From contig NZ_JANUSB010000015.1 of NCBI RefSeq assembly GCF_024793895.1, forward strand, positions 682,001 to 746,000: 64,000 nucleotides of DNA, written 5' to 3'. This document shows, one piece after another, positions 17,394-26,269 of the stretch. Every line of letters begins with the position of its first letter. Positions within the stretch are counted from its first letter, which is position 1. This stretch comes from Serratia sp. AKBS12 (GTDB taxonomy: Bacteria; Pseudomonadota; Gammaproteobacteria; Enterobacterales; Enterobacteriaceae). Position numbers and translations under genes: made by a program. The notes below the pieces were generated by a model. That model was not told the origin of the DNA. It did not search any database and worked only from the letters and a program-made list of their open reading frames with translations.

Positions 17394-19276
17394 ATCAACG
17401 TCCTTTTGCCCATGCGGGCCTGCCAGTGGGCGATTTCACCGCGTTGCTGGCTGGACAACGTCATTTCGGTAAAGGTGTTCATCGCCACCAATCGGGCGAA
17501 CAGCCGCTCCAGCACGCTGCCCAGCAGGTAGGGGCTGCTGCCGGAAAAGGCCTGATCGTCAACGGTCAGGTCAATGGCAATACCGCGCGCGAATACGATC
17601 GGTCCTGGCTCCGGCACCCGGCGGTAGACCGGTCGCAGATGACAGTGGCGCACTCCCTGGATCTGCTTGGCAACCGCCGGTTCGCTCAGGTTGCCATACA
17701 GACCGAGCAGTTGACGCAGGCTGGCAGCGCCCTGTTCAGGATCGCCGTCCATCATGCTCAGGTAGTTGAGCTGCAACTGGCTGATCAGCCGCCAGGTGAT
17801 CATGCCGTCCGCCAGCGCCGGGCGCGGGGGCGTAGGGCCTTTTCTCAGCGTGACCTGCTTGATCGGAATGGAATCCGGCATCACGAAGTTGCCCTGATCC
17901 TGTTGCAGCAGCATCAGCGGTAAATCGCGGCTGGTGCACAGCACGTCGGCGGTCAGGTATTTCAGATCGCTATGCCACGGTGACTGACGCTCGTCCACCA
18001 GCGACACGAACACCTCGGAACCGAGATAGCCGGTGCGCGTGCCGTAACGGCGCGCATGTTCAGACAGCGTGCGCTGTTCGCGGCGCAGCGAGAAATAGGC
18101 ACCGTAATTGCCGTCATCCTCGCTCAGCGTGCTGTAAAACGGACGAAACTCCTGCTCGTAGCGTTTTTCGCTGGCGCTGCCTCCCAGCCGTTGTACCGAA
18201 AACACCTCATAATCCAGCGGGCGTATGTTGTCGACTACCAGGTGGTATTCATGGTTTTTCTCGTTGACCGTGATGCGTTCGGCGACTTTCGGGAACAGGT
18301 TGATCACCGGCGTGCAGTGCAGCGCCAGATGGCTGACGTCGATTACGCGTTCCAGCGCGGCATCCTGCTTGTCGAGCAGCACCACGATTTCGAACTGACG
18401 CAGCGGTTTCTTGCCTTCGCGTACCCCGTGCAGCAGTGGCTGTAAGCCGCCGATGCTGAAGAACTGAAAACGCGCCGGGAAGGCAAAGTATTCCTGCAAC
18501 AGCCGATAGCCGTCAAAGTTGCGCAGATCGTTGGGTAATAACGCCTGCTCGGCGTCGAAACCTTCCTGACGCAGCGCGTCCTCCGCCAGTACCCGGCGCT
18601 GCGGCTGTGCATCGACGGTTTGGCACAGCAGGCCGACGGTATGCTGCATCAGCAGTTCCAGCAGTTGCTGCGCTTGCAAATCCGGTCCGGCCAGGTAGAA
18701 CATCAGCCGATCGAGATTCAGGTTGTTCAGCGTGACGGTGTCGTAGCATTCCAGCGTGATGCGCAACGCACTGACGCAGCCGCTGTGCTGCAAGCCGAGC
18801 GACGCCAGCGGAATATCGGCCGGAATGCCGCCCAGCTCGACGTTTTTCAGCCGTACCGGTTGCAGCGTGACGTCATGCGCGGTGGTGTAACTGCAGGTAA
18901 TGCCGTTTTTCTTCAGCGTCTGGCTGTCCATCATGGTGCCGCGTGGCACCACAAAGCCATTGCTGATATCGCCTTTATGGCTGTCCGGCTGTAGCTCGGC
19001 AATCGCCATCGACGGAGTGGGCGATAAATAATTCGGATAAATAATTTCCAGCAGCCGTTGGGAAAAGCGCGGAAACTCCGCGTCCATCTTCAGCTGTACG
19101 CGCGAGGTGAGAAAGGCGAAACCCTCCATCAGGCGTTCAATGTACGGGTCCGCCACGTCAATGCCGCGCATGCCAAGACGCCCGGCGACCTTGGGATACT
19201 GTTCGGCAAACTCGGCGCCCATCTCACGCAGATAGGCCAGCTCGCGGTTGTAATACTCTAAAAGTTTACTGTCCAT
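17390..19276 (-). CDS. tssF: TssF, T6SS baseplate wedge component
   Basis: A 628-residue protein of the TssF/VasA/ImpG family, with the typical opening 'LLEYYNRELAYLREMGAEFAEQYPKVAGRL' followed by 'DPYIERLMEGFAFLTSRVQLKMD', and a later 'ITVNEKNHEYHLVVDNIRPLDYEVFSV'. Two TssF and one TssG make each baseplate wedge. It starts 4 bases after tssE and overlaps tssG by 4 bases. Confidence 0.96.
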   Translation of the reverse strand: MDSKLLEYYNRELAYLREMGAEFAEQYPKVAGRLGMRGIDVADPYIERLMEGFAFLTSRVQLKMDAEFPRFSQRLLEIIYPNYLSPTPSMAIAELQPDSHKGDISNGFVVPRGTMMDSQTLKKNGITCSYTTAHDVTLQPVRLKNVELGGIPADIPLASLGLQHSGCVSALRITLECYDTVTLNNLNLDRLMFYLAGPDLQAQQLLELLMQHTVGLLCQTVDAQPQRRVLAEDALRQEGFDAEQALLPNDLRNFDGYRLLQEYFAFPARFQFFSIGGLQPLLHGVREGKKPLRQFEIVVLLDKQDAALERVIDVSHLALHCTPVINLFPKVAERITVNEKNHEYHLVVDNIRPLDYEVFSVQRLGGSASEKRYEQEFRPFYSTLSEDDGNYGAYFSLRREQRTLSEHARRYGTRTGYLGSEVFVSLVDERQSPWHSDLKYLTADVLCTSRDLPLMLLQQDQGNFVMPDSIPIKQVTLRKGPTPPRPALADGMITWRLISQLQLNYLSMMDGDPEQGAASLRQLLGLYGNLSEPAVAKQIQGVRHCHLRPVYRRVPEPGPIVFARGIAIDLTVDDQAFSGSSPYLLGSVLERLFARLVAMNTFTEMTLSSQQRGEIAHWQARMGKRTLI

Positions 19277-19280
19277 CGCC

Positions 19281-19862
19281 TTACCCTATGTCTTTCAGAT
19301 CGAAATGGCCGTTTTCCAGGTCTACGTCGGTACGGAACAGAAACTCCAGCGGGTAGGGCACGCACCACAGGCGGCCCTTGATTTCTATCGACAGCACGTT
19401 GTGCAACTCCAGCGAACCGGTGTCGGAAATACAGCGCACCTGCAAGCCGTCGGGCAGGATGCGCGGTTCGAAATTGAGGATTGATTCGGTGAGTGCGCGC
19501 TGAATATCCAGCCATTCGATGTCGGACATGCGTTTGCCGGCCAGCGAGGCAATGCCGTAATTGAGGGTCGAGCGACGCACCTGCGGCAGATCGGCGAGAT
19601 CGAGATTCGATTCGCTGTTGACGCAGTTGAACAGCCATTGCAGATCGCGCAACACCCGGCGGCGCAGTTCGCTGTGCGACACCAGGTTGCGCGTTTGCGC
19701 TTCCTGTTTTTTCTGCGGTTCGTCATCGGTCAGCAGATCCAGCAGTACTGGCTGCATTTTGTCGCGCGAGGTCAGGCGATCGCTGTCCTGACGCTGACGA
19801 TAACCCTGACGATGCAGATCGCCGTCACTGGGGGGCGCGGCCGGGCGTTTGGCGTTCATCAT
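19281..19862 (-). CDS. tssE: TssE, gp25-like T6SS baseplate protein
   Basis: A 193-residue protein. After a charged N-terminal region (~60 residues), it holds a gp25/TssE domain ('RRRVLRDLQWLFNCVNSE', 'STLNYGIASLAGKRMSDIEWLDIQRALTESILNFEPRILP', 'IEIKGRLWCVPYPLEFLFRTDVDLE'). TssE links the wedges to the sheath base. Its ATG shares one base with the TGA of tagJ, and a second ATG follows at once; both are plausible starts. Confidence 0.94.
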   Translation of the reverse strand: MMNAKRPAAPPSDGDLHRQGYRQRQDSDRLTSRDKMQPVLLDLLTDDEPQKKQEAQTRNLVSHSELRRRVLRDLQWLFNCVNSESNLDLADLPQVRRSTLNYGIASLAGKRMSDIEWLDIQRALTESILNFEPRILPDGLQVRCISDTGSLELHNVLSIEIKGRLWCVPYPLEFLFRTDVDLENGHFDLKDIG

Positions 19863-20683
19863 CAGGCGTCCTGGTTAAAACTCAGCTGGCGCAGACCGTG
19901 CAACGGCAGCTCATCGCTGTCGCTCAGCCAGGTTTTCAGACCGAAACCGGCATAATGCGGGCTGTCACCCAGCGGCTGCCATTCGGTGCGCTTGCCGAGC
20001 AGCAGCGCATCGTCGCTGCCAGCCACCAACGGATAGCGTGCCGGTAATTGACACACCTGCTCGCGGCCGTCGGTCAGGCGCACCAGCGCGTGACTCCACA
20101 CCAGGTCGATGGCGCTTTGCGGCGCCTGAAACTGAATGTCGGCGATGTCGCAGAACGGCAGCCAGTAATACACGCCGTTCAACGCCAGTTCGCAGATCGG
20201 GCCGAGACGGCCATCGCCATCCATCAGCCAGTCGAAGCTGAGGGTGTTATCGCCGTTGGCGTCGGCCTGCGTCAATTGCCCGCCAACCGCCGGCGCCTGT
20301 TCCAATGCACTATCGCGCGAGGCTTGCGCCGCCTGATGCTCGCCGTTAGCGTCCTGTTGCAATGCCTGGATCATCAGCGCTGGCCACTGCTGGTGCTGTT
20401 TCAATAAGGCAGGCGCGGCCTGGCCGGCAAACACCGCCTGGCGTTGCAGTTCGGCGTCAACCGACTGCATCAGCAGCAAGGTGGTGGGTTGTGCGATAGG
20501 TTTTAGCGCCTGCCATGACTTCAACTGCGCCTTGGCTCGCTGCCAGTTGCCGCTCAGGCACAGCAGTTGCACCAGGGCGGCGCGCAGATCGGCATCCGCC
20601 GGCCGCGCCTTGATTGCAGATTCTACCGCCAGCGTTGCGTCACCTATGGAGCCGCCTTGCAACATCTCAGCTAATGATTTCAC
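19862..20683 (-). CDS. tagJ: TagJ (ImpE/SciE family), T6SS accessory protein
   Basis: A 273-residue ImpE-family protein: N-terminal TPR-like helices ('KSLAEMLQGGSIGDATLAVESAIKARPADADLRAALVQLLCLSG'), then a beta-rich SciE domain ('NGVYYWLPFCDIADIQFQAPQSAIDLVWSHALVRLTDGRE'). TagJ binds the N-terminal helix of TssB in some systems and may help ClpV-mediated sheath recycling. The start is GTG at 20683, supported by AGAGGA upstream and by family N-termini (K-S-L-A-E-M-L); upstream in-frame codons overlap the preceding gene. It is a hallmark of one group of enterobacterial T6SS clusters. Confidence 0.9.
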   Translation of the reverse strand: MKSLAEMLQGGSIGDATLAVESAIKARPADADLRAALVQLLCLSGNWQRAKAQLKSWQALKPIAQPTTLLLMQSVDAELQRQAVFAGQAAPALLKQHQQWPALMIQALQQDANGEHQAAQASRDSALEQAPAVGGQLTQADANGDNTLSFDWLMDGDGRLGPICELALNGVYYWLPFCDIADIQFQAPQSAIDLVWSHALVRLTDGREQVCQLPARYPLVAGSDDALLLGKRTEWQPLGDSPHYAGFGLKTWLSDSDELPLHGLRQLSFNQDA

Positions 20684-20699
20684 AGCAATTCCTCTTGAT

Positions 20700-21680
20700 T
20701 CAGTGGGCAACGTTGTTAACGGACAGGTAACTGCCGCTGGCGGGATCGGCGCGGTCGGCAACCAGTTTATCCACCAGACGTACCGTGAGCGCCGCGTTGT
20801 GCTCGCTCAGCAACGGTTGCCAGGCGGCCTGTACCTCGGCGGCGCGTTGCTTGACGCGTTCGGCGTCGGCGGCCTCAAGGCGCGGAAATTCGGCGATAAG
20901 CGTGCCGTTAAATGACCAGGCGTGCTGTTTGGCATCAAACGGCAGCAGCAGATAACTGCCGGCCGCCTGCGGATTGCCGAGCACCAGCCGTTGCGCGTTG
21001 GCGCTGACCACCTTCAGTGGCTGCGTCGCCACCTCAATGTTTATCAGCGGATAGCCCTGGTAGAAATTGACGGACGGCGTCAGCGTTTTCCCGCCTTGTT
21101 GCAGCGTGACGGCGCTATTGCCGTTCAGCCAGCCGTCCACGCACTGCAAGGCATCACCGCTGGGGATGAACAGCGCGCTGCCGGCGTTGCCCTGGCCCCA
21201 ATAGGTGCGGAACTTGCAGCCTTGCGGCAGGGTAAATACCTGTGCCGGTGCCGCGTCGGCCGGGGCGGAGCTGACCGCCACCGCCGGTGGCGGCGTAGGG
21301 GCCGGTTCTGACTGCTGTGCCGCCGCGCTCGACGCCACTTCCGGCTGCCACTTGCGGTTTTTGCTGGCGTTGCCGCTGGCCAGGGTAGCGCCGCTTTTAT
21401 CGGTCAGCGTCCAGGGCAGTTGCGTGGCTTTGGCGCATTGCTTTTCCAGCAAATTGCCGACGCGTGGCAGAAAGTCATCCAGCACCGCGGCATCGCGACT
21501 TTTGGCGGACACAATGCGTAGCGGAATGCTTTTCGCACACCAGCTGGCAGGTTTGTTGTTCTTGACGTCGTCGATGAATACTTCGAGTTTTTGGCTGGGG
21601 GAATACACCAACCGATAATTTGCCGCGTGAACGGCAGGCATCGCCATCAGGGCGATAACACCGGGCATCCAATATTTCAT
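20700..21680 (-). CDS. Secreted T6SS-cluster protein of unknown function
   Basis: A 326-residue protein with a signal peptide (MKYWMPGVIALMAMPAVHA, cut before ANY). A ~100-residue domain carries two cysteines (C47 and C81 by my count), then an Ala/Pro-rich linker follows. The second beta-rich domain contains 'GCKFRTYWGQGNAGSALFIPSGDALQCVDGW'. It should be periplasmic. It lies between pppA and tagJ and is probably co-transcribed with them. I recognise no named family. The two paired-cysteine domains suggest disulfides. The start at 21680 is chosen because it yields the signal peptide and has AAGG upstream. Confidence 0.75.
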   Translation of the reverse strand: MKYWMPGVIALMAMPAVHAANYRLVYSPSQKLEVFIDDVKNNKPASWCAKSIPLRIVSAKSRDAAVLDDFLPRVGNLLEKQCAKATQLPWTLTDKSGATLASGNASKNRKWQPEVASSAAAQQSEPAPTPPPAVAVSSAPADAAPAQVFTLPQGCKFRTYWGQGNAGSALFIPSGDALQCVDGWLNGNSAVTLQQGGKTLTPSVNFYQGYPLINIEVATQPLKVVSANAQRLVLGNPQAAGSYLLLPFDAKQHAWSFNGTLIAEFPRLEAADAERVKQRAAEVQAAWQPLLSEHNAALTVRLVDKLVADRADPASGSYLSVNNVAH

Positions 21681-21715
21681 CGTTAACCTTGCTAACGTGG
21701 GCTGTGTTAAGCGAC

Positions 21716-22489
21716 TCAATCGCGCGAGAGGAAACGTTCGGCATCCGCCAGCGAATGCAGCAGCGTGGTTTCTTGCGGCGAGCCAATCCATACGGCGATA
21801 GCGCTGTAGTTATCGCTGTTATTATTTTTCTTCCATGCCTGTTGCATCAGAGCGATCCACTCACCTGGTGAATTGACCATGTGTAGCGACTGCTCCAGTT
21901 CCGACTGGGTAAAGCTGTGCCAGAAGCCGTCGGTACACAGCAGGAAAACGTCGCCGTCTTCCAGTTGCAGTACATCGCTGTAGGTGGCGTCACGCTCTTC
22001 GCTCAGGCCGAGCGCAAAGTACAGCAGGTTGCTGTTGATGCCGCTGGTTTGATAGCCGGCGTCCTGCATTTGCTGGATCAGGCTGTGATCGGTGGTCACG
22101 GCATGCAGATAACCGCGGCGGAACAGGTACAGGCGGCTGTCGCCGGCATGCGCCCAGTAGGCCAACTGATAATCGCGATCGATAAACAGGCTGACCAGCG
22201 TGGTGCCCATTTTGCTGAGCTCGTCCGACTGGCTCTGCTGCTGGTGGATGGCGGCGTTGGCCTGCGAAATGTGCTGGCGAATGCTCTGCGCATTCAGGTG
22301 TTTTTCACCGTCGAAATTATGCAGAATGGTGTCGCGTGCCAGCTTTGCGGCGATATCGCCACCGGGGAAGCCGGCGATGCCGTCGCACACCACGAAGCAG
22401 GCGGCGCGGTTGCCAACCACTTCACCGGTCTGATCCTGATTGGAATCGCGGCCGCCTTGATTAGAGGTAGAGGCTATAGTGATATTCAT
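21716..22489 (-). CDS. pppA: PppA, PP2C-type protein phosphatase of the T6SS
   Basis: A 257-residue PPM/PP2C phosphatase with the metal-binding motifs 'GGRDSNQDQTG', 'FVVCDGIAGFPGGDIAAKLA', 'AHAGDSRLYLFRRGYLHAVTTDHSL' and 'DVFLLCTDGFWHSFTQ'. It dephosphorylates the FHA protein and so opposes PpkA. ATG 22489 is preferred (MNITIAST); a TTG at 22525 touching the fha stop would add 12 residues. It is the gene after fha in the operon. Confidence 0.93.
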   Translation of the reverse strand: MNITIASTSNQGGRDSNQDQTGEVVGNRAACFVVCDGIAGFPGGDIAAKLARDTILHNFDGEKHLNAQSIRQHISQANAAIHQQQSQSDELSKMGTTLVSLFIDRDYQLAYWAHAGDSRLYLFRRGYLHAVTTDHSLIQQMQDAGYQTSGINSNLLYFALGLSEERDATYSDVLQLEDGDVFLLCTDGFWHSFTQSELEQSLHMVNSPGEWIALMQQAWKKNNNSDNYSAIAVWIGSPQETTLLHSLADAERFLSRD

Positions 22490-22521
22490 TACGCGTCCGG
22501 TTTGAGCCAAAATTGCGCCTA

Positions 22522-24336
22522 TCAAGACAGGCCTTGGGTTTGTGAGTCTTTATACTGATTCACTTCAACGTCATAGGCGTGCAGGAAGGCTTCGCCAAAC
22601 AGCGTATGGAAGTCATCTTCGATTTCGCCTGCGGTTTGCTGGTAATTCTTGACAAAGTAATCCCACAGCGCGGCCTTGCGATTGGACGGCAGCGCCAGGC
22701 GCGGTGCCGAACCTTCCTTGCGCGCTTCTTCTTCCAGACGATCCGGATTAAACGACTGCAACATTGCGGCGATGATGGCGCGGATGCCGGCAATCATCCC
22801 CAACTGGTGAGCCTGCAAATCGATCAACGCATCGCGCACCGCCTGTTCCGGAGGCATAAAGCCCGGCATCTGGCTGCCGAACATCTGCATCAGTACGGTT
22901 TTCCCGGATGGCAACAGCTTGAACGGATTATTGGCCTCGTCGAGGATCATGGTCATTTCCGCCTTTACGCCGCGCTTGAGAATCGAGCGCGAGGAGAGCA
23001 GGGCAACGGTACCTTGTGAAAACAGGCTCAGCAAACGACCAACCTGGCGCACCTGCTGTTCGTCGAAATGCGGTTGCGGCTGCAGATCGTCCAGACCGAT
23101 ACCTTGCAGCAGCGCATTCAGCAAAGGCCCTTCCAGCAGATCGCCGTTCGGCGTAGCGGCGTTTTGCGCGCGGGACGACTGATAGGCCACCGGATCGATA
23201 CCCAGACGGTTACCGGCGCGTGGCCGATGCTGCGGCGGTTGGGTGAATTCAGGTTGTGTCGCGGTAGATTGGGCAAACTGCGGCTCTGGCGCAGGCGGCG
23301 TGCGTGGTTGTTCTTTTGCTGCCACAGGCGGCACTGGCTGCGTAACGGACGGCGTCGGCGTCGGCTCGAGTGGCGCAGGCTTCGGCTGCTGTGGCGGCTG
23401 CGCTTGCGGTGACGGTGGCGCTTGCAGTGGCGCCGCGGGCGCCTCGGCGTCCACCTGGGTCAGCGGCACGGCACCGCCCATCAGCAAGCCCAACGGGTCA
23501 TTGCCGTTCAGTGCGTCCGGCGCGGCGGGCGCCGACGATGCGCCAAACAGTGCCAGCGGGTCGAGTTCTTCGCTCGGCTGGTTGGTGGTTGATGCAGCAC
23601 TGGCGACATTGGCCGCCGGTTGCTGCGGCGCCTGCGGGCGATTTTCCGCCAGCAGCGCGCTCGGCGTGGTGTCGGTCAGAATATTGTCACGTTCGAAAGT
23701 GCTATCGGTGTTGAACAGCGCGCTGGGATCGGTCTGTTTTTGCTGTAACTGATGCAGATCGACGTTGCCATCCAATTGGCTCAGTGGATCCGCCGGGTTC
23801 AGCTCGCTGCGCGGTTTTTCCAACAGCGGGTTATGCCCGCCGTGGGCGGGGTTGGTCTGCGCGGGCTGCGCTGTGCCGCCGACCGGCGTGAACTCTTCCA
23901 CCAGGCTGTCCCAGATTTCGTTGGGGATCGGTGCTGCGCCAGGCTGCGTCTTGGCGGCAGGTGCGGCATCGACCGCTTTGGCGACCACCGGCTGTGCCTG
24001 CTGAACCGGCGCGGCCTGCTGGTGCAGGGCACTGACCTGAATCTGGTAATCGTCGATGCCGAGGATATCGCCGTCTTGCAGTTCCACCTGACGGCCTCGC
24101 TCCAATGGAATATCGTTCAGCAGGACGCGGGTCACGTTGCCACGGTTGGTGATGCGGCATTCGCCATCAGCAGAAATATGCACAATGGCCTGCAAGCGGG
24201 AAATGGCACGCTCTTCATCCGGTAATACCAGATTGTTATCCACGCTACGACCAATAGTGCCGCCCGGCGGCAGAAAATCGCAGCTGCTTTGTGGCGGCAA
24301 CTGGCCATTCTTGTTCTGTACAATGGTAAATCGCAT
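22522..24336 (-). CDS. fha: Fha (TagH), FHA-domain scaffold of the T6SS
   Basis: A 604-residue protein. The N-terminal FHA domain (about 1-100) has 'GGTIGRSVDNNLVLPDEERAISRLQAIVH' and 'ITNRGNVTRVLLNDIPLERGR', binding phosphothreonine. A long disordered Pro/Gln/Ala-rich middle (about 110-390) follows, then the C-terminal T6SS-FHA domain ('AEMTMILDEANNPFKLLPSGKTVLMQMFGSQMPGFMPPEQAVRDALIDLQAHQLGMIAGIRA'). It is the usual target of PpkA, and its phosphorylation licenses T6SS assembly. It is separated from hcp by a strong inverted repeat. Confidence 0.95.
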   Translation of the reverse strand: MRFTIVQNKNGQLPPQSSCDFLPPGGTIGRSVDNNLVLPDEERAISRLQAIVHISADGECRITNRGNVTRVLLNDIPLERGRQVELQDGDILGIDDYQIQVSALHQQAAPVQQAQPVVAKAVDAAPAAKTQPGAAPIPNEIWDSLVEEFTPVGGTAQPAQTNPAHGGHNPLLEKPRSELNPADPLSQLDGNVDLHQLQQKQTDPSALFNTDSTFERDNILTDTTPSALLAENRPQAPQQPAANVASAASTTNQPSEELDPLALFGASSAPAAPDALNGNDPLGLLMGGAVPLTQVDAEAPAAPLQAPPSPQAQPPQQPKPAPLEPTPTPSVTQPVPPVAAKEQPRTPPAPEPQFAQSTATQPEFTQPPQHRPRAGNRLGIDPVAYQSSRAQNAATPNGDLLEGPLLNALLQGIGLDDLQPQPHFDEQQVRQVGRLLSLFSQGTVALLSSRSILKRGVKAEMTMILDEANNPFKLLPSGKTVLMQMFGSQMPGFMPPEQAVRDALIDLQAHQLGMIAGIRAIIAAMLQSFNPDRLEEEARKEGSAPRLALPSNRKAALWDYFVKNYQQTAGEIEDDFHTLFGEAFLHAYDVEVNQYKDSQTQGLS

Positions 24337-24373
24337 AAGGCATTCCTGCTGATTAGGTTTTAAATATTACAAT

Positions 24374-24417
24374 ACCCTCACCCCAGCCCTTGGGCAGGAA
24401 AGGGCTGGGGTGAGGGG
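24374..24417. repeat. Perfect 17-bp inverted repeat between hcp and fha
   Basis: The arm CCCTCACCCCAGCCCTT (24375-24391) is exactly complementary to 24400-24416, with an 8-base loop. The GC-rich stem resembles the intergenic palindromes scattered through many proteobacterial genomes. Placed after hcp, it may end most transcripts there or stabilise the hcp message, lowering expression of fha and later genes. No T run is present. Confidence 0.85.
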
Positions 24418-24552
24418 AATTAACATCGTTAACGCGTAAGCCCGAAGCAGACAAACAGTGCCAGGCGATGAAAATGATTACGCGGACATAAGGCATACGT
24501 GGTTACGCATATTGCAGCGAAGGGTTTTTTATTATTGTCATCGATATATGAA

Positions 24553-24573
24553 TGCCCCTCTTATTGAGGGGCA
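24553..24573 (-). terminator. Hairpin directly after hcp
   Basis: The arms TGCCCCTC (24553-24560) and GAGGGGCA (24566-24573) form an 8-bp stem with a TTATT loop, 14 bases after the hcp stop. The following minus-strand sequence is only moderately T-rich, so it may be an attenuator or a 3' stabilising hairpin rather than a full terminator. Confidence 0.55.
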
Positions 24574-24586
24574 TAATAGACACAGA

Positions 24587-25069
24587 TTACGCTTCGCGGT
24601 TTTCCTTGATATTCCAACCGGCGCTGCTTTCTGCACCTTTACCGCCTTTGTCACTCTGCTCCCAGTATTGCTGTTTGACTTTCGCCGCCTGGAAGGAATA
24701 GGTCACGCCAACGGTATCTTCGCCACCGGCACCGGTGTACTGCACCGCGGTAACCAGCACGTCGTCGAGGGTGATCTTCATATATTCGACCTGGGTACCG
24801 CCGGCTTTGCAGACGGACAGCTCAACCTTGGTCAGGTGTTTACCGCTGGAGCAGTGCTTCAGCAGCGCAGGGGTTGATTTATCGACCAGCGCATTGACAT
24901 GCAGATCGTTAAAGCAGACTTTACCGGCACCGCCGCCGCCGCCCACGCCCATGTTGCCAGGTTGGGAAGCGCCCCAGGAGAAAGAAGTAATGTCGGTCCA
25001 GCCTTTGTGGTTTGAATCTTTAGATTCGCCGCTGGCACCTTCGACTTTCAGGAACATATCAATAGCCAT
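24587..25069 (-). CDS. hcp: Hcp (TssD), T6SS inner tube protein
   Basis: A 160-residue Hcp1-family protein ('MAIDMFLKVEGASGESKDSNHKGWTDITSFSWGAS', 'LHVNALVDKSTPALLKHC', 'KITLDDVLVTAVQYTGAGGEDTVGVTYSFQAAKVKQQYW'). Hexameric rings stack into the tube that carries effectors out; the lumen can chaperone small effectors such as Tae4. It has a 197-bp leader after the immunity gene and two hairpins downstream, consistent with separate strong expression. Confidence 0.97.
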   Translation of the reverse strand: MAIDMFLKVEGASGESKDSNHKGWTDITSFSWGASQPGNMGVGGGGGAGKVCFNDLHVNALVDKSTPALLKHCSSGKHLTKVELSVCKAGGTQVEYMKITLDDVLVTAVQYTGAGGEDTVGVTYSFQAAKVKQQYWEQSDKGGKGAESSAGWNIKENREA

Positions 25070-25266
25070 AGCTCATTCACTCTTTATTAAGGGTTAACAG
25101 TAGTATTAACGTTGCGTTGAAAAATTCAGGTTATAGCAGCAGGAAGTCAAAATGCGGTAATGCACTACCAACCAATATCCTTGTGCCATGCACCTTGTGA
25201 AATACCGAAATTTAACGGTATTGATTACCGAACCATTATTAATCGTGCCAATGGCCCAAGTTTTAA

Positions 25267-25707
25267 TTATTGCGGATTATCCTGGTTCCAGGAGTGATTC
25301 GCATCGCCGACGATAACTTGGCGTGACAGGGCGTCTAGCTCGGCGCTGTGATACAGCCGCAGGCAGTTTAACGTAACGCCTTGACTCTGGGTTTTTGCTT
25401 CGCTGTGGGTCGCATTGTGGCTGGATTTGAACTTATCGATCAGCGCATTGATCTTCGTATCGCCTGATTCGATATCAAACGGCATCCATTCCCTCATTGC
25501 GTTTGCCGTTCTGGCAGCATCAACGGAAAAGGCATTGTCCGCTTTGGAAACCTGCGCCAGGCAGCGTGCCAACGCCAGTTCTTTAACCACCTGGGTGTAG
25601 GGCATCTGTTTGATAAATGCCACCGGGTCCACAGCGTCTTTGGCGAGCGAAGGTTGTGACATAGTCAACAACGCTGACACCAGACCGACCGTTAACAGCG
25701 TCTTCAT
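25267..25707 (-). CDS. Tai4/Rap-type immunity protein against Tae4 amidase
   Basis: A 146-residue periplasmic protein: signal peptide MKTLLTVGLVSALLTMSQPSLA, then a helical domain with cysteines ('ALARCLAQVSKADNAFSVDAARTANAMREWMPFDIESGD', 'NCLRLYHSAELDALSRQV') typical of Tai4/Rap immunity proteins. As a dimer it would block the amidase in the periplasm of siblings. ATG 25707 overlaps the effector's TGA by 4 bases and follows GGAG; upstream TTG 25719 is less likely. Only one immunity gene is present next to the effector. Confidence 0.9.
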   Translation of the reverse strand: MKTLLTVGLVSALLTMSQPSLAKDAVDPVAFIKQMPYTQVVKELALARCLAQVSKADNAFSVDAARTANAMREWMPFDIESGDTKINALIDKFKSSHNATHSEAKTQSQGVTLNCLRLYHSAELDALSRQVIVGDANHSWNQDNPQ

Positions 25708-26210
25708 GGCAACTCCCAAAAATTGGCTCGAGGCGTCGAGTAATTGGTACCTGGTTCATTGAAATAGCAGTGATCGGAACATTGGCTGCCGTTCCAGAAC
25801 GTCGCGTGTCCACCGGCGTTGTCCCAACCCGAAACCTCAAACAAGATCAATCCCTTTTTGTTAGCCAACTGGGACACCGGCAATTGAGGATAATTAACAA
25901 TCAAATCAGGCTTTCCCCAGGTTTTGGTCAAATACGCCACCAAATCCCGCACGCGGAAAAAGTACCATTTCTTATCAGCACCGGAGACCGTCAGTTGGCT
26001 TATGCGAGGTACCGGGTGACCGGTGTAATTGAGCACATAACTCATTCTTACCGCACAACTGTTCTCCCAACCTCCTGCGCTGGCAGGGATCTCGAAATTA
26101 CGTTTTACCGCACCACCAATGGTGTTTTTGACTTTTACCAAAGCATCGTTTGGGTCGTAAATATTTCTGGCCGCCGTCCAGGCAGCCAGAAAGCGGGGTC
26201 TTGCTCCCAT
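25704..26210 (-). CDS. tae4: Tae4-family T6SS amidase effector (Ssp1/Ssp2-like)
   Basis: A 168-residue NlpC/P60-like peptidoglycan amidase. Catalytic Cys52 lies in 'GGWENSCAVRMSYVLN', His135 in 'GWDNAGGHATFWNG' and Asp146 in 'QCSDHCYF'. The C-H and H-D spacings match those recalled for Tae4 enzymes, and Cys144/Cys148 could form their stabilising disulfide. Tae4 cuts the D-Glu to mDAP bond of target-cell wall peptides. It has no signal peptide, as expected for T6SS delivery, probably inside Hcp. It sits between tssC and its immunity gene, which it overlaps by 4 bases. Confidence 0.95.
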   Translation of the reverse strand: MGARPRFLAAWTAARNIYDPNDALVKVKNTIGGAVKRNFEIPASAGGWENSCAVRMSYVLNYTGHPVPRISQLTVSGADKKWYFFRVRDLVAYLTKTWGKPDLIVNYPQLPVSQLANKKGLILFEVSGWDNAGGHATFWNGSQCSDHCYFNEPGTNYSTPRANFWELP

Positions 26211-26269
26211 ACAGCATCTCCATATTCTGTTTGCTCAGGCTGCGGTGCCGCAGCCTGATATCGGGTTTA

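Noticed and set aside
25070-25266. Possible sigma-54 promoter (TGGCAC...TTGGT on the minus strand) before hcp.
   Set aside because: The distance between the two GG/GC elements is 12 bases instead of the required 10, and the second element is not GC.
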